This document shows, piece after piece, positions 5,313-8,518 of a stretch of 8,518 nt of DNA. The notes below the pieces were generated by a model, which saw nothing but the letters and a program-made list of their open reading frames with translations, searched no databases and was not told the origin of the DNA. This DNA is from an uncultured Candidatus Altimarinota bacterium. Lineage in GTDB: Bacteria; Patescibacteriota; Gracilibacteria; CAIRYL01. The DNA is taken from positions 1-8,518 of the forward strand of contig CAMZKZ010000005.1 in the NCBI GenBank assembly GCA_947311645.1. The letters are read 5' to 3'. Within the stretch, counting starts at the first letter, position 1. Every line of letters starts with the position of its first letter. Position numbers and translations under genes: made by a program.

Positions 5313-6440
5313 ATGAAATTTTTACCATTTTCATCATCGGTTGCCCTTTCTTTTCTTTTAGGAAATAGTGCCATGGCAGCTGAATCAGCAGATTTTATCT
5401 TAATTGATAATAATCTTACAGAAACACAGCAATCGACACAAACAATAGATGGAGACGAAATTCAAGCATACGAAGAAGCAAATCTTATTGAAATTCAAAA
5501 AATTGGAGAATCAGCAGATTTTATCGAAGCAAGTTCGTATTGCGGAAATTCGCAAATCGAAACTCCAGAAGTCTGTGATACCAATAATTTTGCAGGAAAA
5601 ACATGCTCCTCTTATGGATATGATACAGGATTTTTACAATGCCTTAATACATGTCAAACAATTAGCACACAATATTGTAAAAATAATCCAACCCCAACTC
5701 CAACTCCTATCGCGACAACAATACCATCAACTGGAGGAGGTGGCGGAGGATATATCCCACCACCAACAACACAGGTTACACCAACCCCAACCCCTACTCT
5801 ATCTCCAACAGAAACACCAGTTCCAGCAACACCCGTTCCAGAAATAACCCAAACTCCAACTGCCACTCCCTATATTCCTCAAATTCCAACAGCAACAGCA
5901 GAAGCGACACGCACTCCTGCCCCTACGACTCCCCCACCAACACCTACAATATTTCTACCCCCTCCAACTTCTCCTTCATATACTGTTGCCCCATACATAA
6001 CAACACCAACACAAATCACCACAGGAAACACTCTACAAAAACCTCTCGTAACTGAAGAAGAAAGAGAGAGTACTATAGGTGATAACAATGAGCATACTAT
6101 TGAAAACAATAGTGAAAATAATACTGGACAAAATATTATAAATATTGGAAGCAATACACAAGAAAACGATCCATTTCATAACAGTGCAGAGAATACTGGA
6201 GAACACAATCCTAATATAAATAGTACAGAGAGAAATCAAACACAACACCAAACCCTACAAGAAAAAGCATACTCAATATATTCAGAATATAAACACAAAA
6301 TTCCATGCTGGATATGGATACTCATCGCATTCATCCTTGGATGCCTTACTCGATTTATTGGACGAAGAAAGAAAGAAGAAACACTCACCTATTCTGAAAA
6401 CCTTGCCAATCAAGCACAAAAATTAAAAAAATCTTTTTAA
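5313..6440 (+). CDS. Exported, Cys-rich, Pro/Thr-stalked surface protein with C-terminal membrane anchor
   Basis: 375 residues with a clear mosaic plan. Residues 1-22 are a signal peptide (cleavage near SAMA). Residues 24-72 are acidic with a repeated ESADFI. Residues 77-122 form a six-cysteine module (C77, C88, C98, C110, C114, C122) opening CGNSQIETPEVCD, like the 'CGNG.iE..E.CD' modules of secreted bacterial proteins. Residues ~125-235 are a Pro/Thr stalk, interrupted by G6 at 141-146. Residues ~255-315 are rich in Asn, Glu and Thr. A single membrane helix lies at ~331-349 (PCWIWILIAFILGCLTRFIG), followed by RRKKEE and a short polar tail. The expected topology is outside Cys module and stalk, inside tail. 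There is no LPXTG signal. The next gene starts 7 nt after its stop, so they are probably one transcript. A display or adhesion role is inferred; I do not recognise a named family for the whole protein. Confidence 0.85.
   Translation: MKFLPFSSSVALSFLLGNSAMAAESADFILIDNNLTETQQSTQTIDGDEIQAYEEANLIEIQKIGESADFIEASSYCGNSQIETPEVCDTNNFAGKTCSSYGYDTGFLQCLNTCQTISTQYCKNNPTPTPTPIATTIPSTGGGGGGYIPPPTTQVTPTPTPTLSPTETPVPATPVPEITQTPTATPYIPQIPTATAEATRTPAPTTPPPTPTIFLPPPTSPSYTVAPYITTPTQITTGNTLQKPLVTEEERESTIGDNNEHTIENNSENNTGQNIINIGSNTQENDPFHNSAENTGEHNPNINSTERNQTQHQTLQEKAYSIYSEYKHKIPCWIWILIAFILGCLTRFIGRRKKEETLTYSENLANQAQKLKKSF
5382..5525 (+). repeat. Exact 18-nt direct repeat encoding ESADFI
   Basis: The 18-nt sequence GAATCAGCAGATTTTATC at 5382-5399 recurs exactly at 5508-5525, in the same frame and 126 nt (42 codons) apart. 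It places ESADFI just after the signal-peptide cleavage site and again just before the Cys module. Identity at DNA level, including third codon positions, suggests a recent duplication or selection on the sequence. Confidence 0.7.
5688..6011 (+). repeat. Low-complexity Pro/Thr stalk region
   Basis: Codons for Pro and Thr (CCA/CCT/CCC and ACA/ACT/ACC) alternate here, giving PTPTPTP tracts, and are broken by a GGN run coding six glycines at 5733-5750. This gives an extended, flexible, possibly O-glycosylated spacer. The minus strand shows a Gly/Val-rich open frame that is only the reverse image of the repeat. Confidence 0.8.
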
Positions 6441-6447
6441 CATACTC

Positions 6448-7863
6448 ATGACTACATTTTTTAGTAAATCCCTATTGGCAACTGCATGCATACTTACTGC
6501 ATACCCCAATATTTCAGTTTCTGCTGCAATTACACCAGAAATTCCAAGAACACTTATTTACGAAGGACGCCTTTTATCAAAAACAAGCCAAAAACTTGAA
6601 GGTGACTATACCCTTCGATTCTCACTATGGAAAACAACAGATATTCAAGACGATGAAATAGACGCAACAACAGGAGAACTTAATATCAATGACCCTGATT
6701 TTGGAAACTGGACAGAAGAAATTAGCATACAATTCACAGATCAAGGATACTTTTCTGCAATACTTGGTGAACAACAAGCTTTTACCGATATTCTGCTTAC
6801 GGATCATAAATACCTGCAAGTTGAAATTAAAAAAGGACTCCCAACCGATGATAACGATGAAGACTATCAAGTATTAGATGTTGATGTTTTAGATGATGAA
6901 AAAGACAGAAAACTTATTTCATCACTTCCATATGCATTTAATGCAGAAGAATCAAATACTGCAAAAACAGCAGAAGGTTCTGTTGGAAATGTATTCGTTA
7001 TAGATCCTGATAATACGGTAGAAACCGCCGAAACAGGAGAAATTCAATTAAAATTTGGAGAAATGCTTGCCAAAATTATTGCATATAATTATGACAGAAG
7101 TCTGTTTACAATAAATGATTCTGTTGAAATTACAGGAGATTTATCACTTGCATCAGACACTGGAAGTATTACATTTTCTCCAGAAAATAGCATTGGAAAT
7201 AACACATATATTTTACCTGATTCAGATGAAAGTGTAGCAGATGCAAGCATTGATGAAACATTCATACTGGTTGATACGAAAACAACACAAACACTTGAAA
7301 ATAAAACAATAGATGCAAGTCTTAACAATATTACAAATCTTGATATTTCAAGCCTTCAATCAAGTCCAAAACACATAACAATTACGCCTCAATACCCAAA
7401 TACAACATTTGAAGCAAATACAACGCAAAATCAAGTAAGTGTATTTATGGGAAACGAAGAAATGTTGGGAACAACTGTACAATATTATAAAATTTCTACA
7501 GATACGACAGACAACACTCTGCATACTGGAAAATTTATTACTACTATAAACCTTGAGGAATTTTCAGAATTTGATACCAATAATGGAAAAATTATGCTTC
7601 ATTTTAAAACAACAAACAGCGATAGCACAAAAAATAAAATTGATATCAGTGTAAGCGATTCAGAAGGAAATATTTTTACAACAGTTCAAGATAATACGAG
7701 TGATAACCAATGGAGTATCATAGAGATTGATCTTTCTAGTATTGATATATCAAATTCTATCATACAAACAGATCATAGTATTCAACTTGAAATTGATGCA
7801 TTTACTTCAACAGATAGTACTGTTTTTATTAGTAATATTATTGCTCACTACAAAGGAAAATAA
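6448..7863 (+). CDS. Exported multi-domain beta-rich surface protein with tail-fibre-like segments
   Basis: 471 residues. Residues 1-26 are a signal peptide ending SVSA. Residues ~33-166 follow a plan I recall from secreted proteins of uncultivated bacteria: TLIYEGRLL, LRFSLWK, NWTEEISIQF, GYFSAILG, KYLQVEI, and ending SSLPYAFNAEE. Residues ~182-235 hold a module (VFVIDPDNT, LKFGEMLAK, LFTINDSVEITGDLSL) that aligns without gaps to part of the next gene's product. Residues ~250-300 include TTQTLENKTIDASLNNITNL, similar to the 'TQTLTNKT' phrase of phage tail-fibre proteins. Residues ~308-468 are predicted beta strands, perhaps a jelly-roll carbohydrate- or protein-binding domain (inference). 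There are no Cys beyond the signal region, no membrane anchor and no cell-wall sorting signal, so it may be secreted or held by partners. The start 7 nt after the previous stop supports co-transcription. No enzyme motif is seen. Confidence 0.85.
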   Translation: MTTFFSKSLLATACILTAYPNISVSAAITPEIPRTLIYEGRLLSKTSQKLEGDYTLRFSLWKTTDIQDDEIDATTGELNINDPDFGNWTEEISIQFTDQGYFSAILGEQQAFTDILLTDHKYLQVEIKKGLPTDDNDEDYQVLDVDVLDDEKDRKLISSLPYAFNAEESNTAKTAEGSVGNVFVIDPDNTVETAETGEIQLKFGEMLAKIIAYNYDRSLFTINDSVEITGDLSLASDTGSITFSPENSIGNNTYILPDSDESVADASIDETFILVDTKTTQTLENKTIDASLNNITNLDISSLQSSPKHITITPQYPNTTFEANTTQNQVSVFMGNEEMLGTTVQYYKISTDTTDNTLHTGKFITTINLEEFSEFDTNNGKIMLHFKTTNSDSTKNKIDISVSDSEGNIFTTVQDNTSDNQWSIIEIDLSSIDISNSIIQTDHSIQLEIDAFTSTDSTVFISNIIAHYKGK

Positions 7864-7956
7864 TTTTTATACAATATTTTTGACCAAATGATTGAAGTCA
7901 TAAAACTCTATATCTTTCTAATACATAATACAAATATATACTTTAACCCTTTTTTT

Positions 7957-8518
7957 ATGCGTATTAATACATTCACTGCATCTGCAGTTATTATTCCTTT
8001 ACTGGCATCATCTGCTGCTGCAGCAGATATTCAAATCTGGAGTAATGAAAAAGAACTTGAAAATGGAAATCATCTTATTTTAGATGCCGATGATACTGGA
8101 GGAGATATTTTTCTTCAATTTGGGAATACACTTTCAGAAACATTTTCTTGGGATAATACAAACCTTCGATTTAATCTTTCAGATAATTTACATGTAGAAG
8201 GAAATATTTCACTTACAGGAAATGTTGAAATGCAAGCACTCGCAACTGTTGATGGTGTAGATGTTTCAGAACTTGGAGCAGATGTAACTGCTTTAGAAAA
8301 TAGAGTAACTACAAACGAAGGAAATATCGCAACAAACGCAACAAATATCGCTGGAAATACTTCAAACATTGCAACAAATGCAAATAATATTGCAAGTAAT
8401 GATACTGATATTGCCGCATTACAAGCAGAACAAACAACTCAAGATGCTAATATCACTACAAATGCAAACAATATTGCAAGTAATGATACTGATATTGCTG
8501 CATTACAAACAGAACAAA
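7957..8518 (+). CDS. Exported coiled-coil fibre/adhesin-like protein (N-terminal part, cut by window edge)
   Basis: The ATG at 7957 opens 187 codons running off the right edge. Residues 1-23 are a signal peptide ending SSAAAA. Residues ~40-95 repeat the module seen in the preceding gene (LILDADDT, IFLQFGN, FNLSDNLHVEGNISL), then VDGVDVSEL. From V103 a heptad pattern runs without a break to the edge: position a is V/I, position d is first Leu and then mostly Asn (IATNATN, IAGNTSN, IATNANN, IASNDTD, IAALQAE). Asn at d is typical of trimeric coiled-coil stalks in trimeric autotransporters and fibres. A 28-residue unit begins to repeat at 141 and 169. It starts 93 nt after the previous gene, with no clear terminator between them. 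A trimeric surface fibre is inferred; the tip and any anchor are outside the window. Confidence 0.85.
   Translation, partial: MRINTFTASAVIIPLLASSAAAADIQIWSNEKELENGNHLILDADDTGGDIFLQFGNTLSETFSWDNTNLRFNLSDNLHVEGNISLTGNVEMQALATVDGVDVSELGADVTALENRVTTNEGNIATNATNIAGNTSNIATNANNIASNDTDIAALQAEQTTQDANITTNANNIASNDTDIAALQTEQ
8377..8518 (+). repeat. 84-nt (28-codon) tandem repeat in the coiled-coil gene
   Basis: The unit at 8377-8460 restarts at 8461 and continues to the edge. The 58 nt of overlap differ at only three positions, two of them silent. The unit equals four heptads, so copy-number change would keep the coiled-coil register. The number of copies is unknown because the array leaves the window. 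Confidence 0.8.

Noticed and set aside
5654..5866. Gly/Val-rich minus-strand open frame opposite the Pro/Thr stalk
   Set aside because: It is the reverse image of the CCA/ACA-type repeat codons, with no signal, start context or family similarity.
6478..6489. Lipobox (Cys at residue 14 of the 471-residue protein)
   Set aside because: The residues before the Cys are L-A-T-A, lacking Leu at -3, and it lies too early in the hydrophobic stretch; ordinary cleavage after SVSA fits better.
446..7863. Recoding of TGA as glycine, as in Gracilibacteria/Absconditabacteria
   Set aside because: No in-frame TGA occurs inside the intact genes and glycines use GGN codons. However, none of the four complete genes ends in TGA either, so the window cannot fully exclude it.
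8115..8369. Minus-strand open frame opposite the coiled-coil gene
   Set aside because: It reflects the repetitive heptad codons on the plus strand; the plus frame has a signal peptide and an unbroken coiled-coil pattern.

Overview
The window is AT-rich, uses short A/T-dominated intergenic spacers, and reads cleanly in the standard genetic code (no in-frame TGA; the four complete intact genes end in TAA or TAG). None of the start codons has a recognisable Shine-Dalgarno sequence. A housekeeping pair sits beside exported proteins of mosaic low-complexity type: a six-Cys module opening CGNSQIE, Pro/Thr stalks, and an N-terminal region ending in PYAFNA. Together these suggest an uncultivated bacterium of the Patescibacteria/CPR type (Peregrinibacteria- or Gracilibacteria-like). 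That placement is inferred from style and was not tested.

Layout. 1-445 (minus) is the 5' part of an exported leucine-rich-repeat protein that runs off the left edge. 446-731 is a divergent non-coding region with a good sigma70-like promoter facing right. 732-1730 (plus) is a damaged locus. It holds the N-terminal tip of a class III CoA-transferase, an abrupt jump in another frame to that family's C-terminal part, then a GNAT acetyltransferase whose last ~28 residues are displaced into another frame at an A8 run. 1830-5129 (minus) is a tight two-gene operon: methionyl-tRNA synthetase (metG) followed 18 nt later by an RluA-family pseudouridine synthase. 5130-5312 is a divergent regulatory region with two palindromes. 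5313-8518 (plus) is a run of three consecutive exported proteins: a Cys-rich, Pro/Thr-stalked, membrane-anchored protein; a multi-domain beta-rich surface protein; and the start of a coiled-coil fibre protein that runs off the right edge.

The metG/RluA pair is translation-related. The three right-hand genes look like parts of one cell-surface structure: all have signal peptides, the first two are 7 nt apart, and the second and third share an alignable ~36-residue module. The most notable single feature is the C-terminus of MetRS. In place of the usual EMAP/Trbp111-type tRNA-binding domain it carries what reads as a B3/B4 domain, the fold that forms the editing module of PheRS beta. This is a possible cis-editing MetRS.
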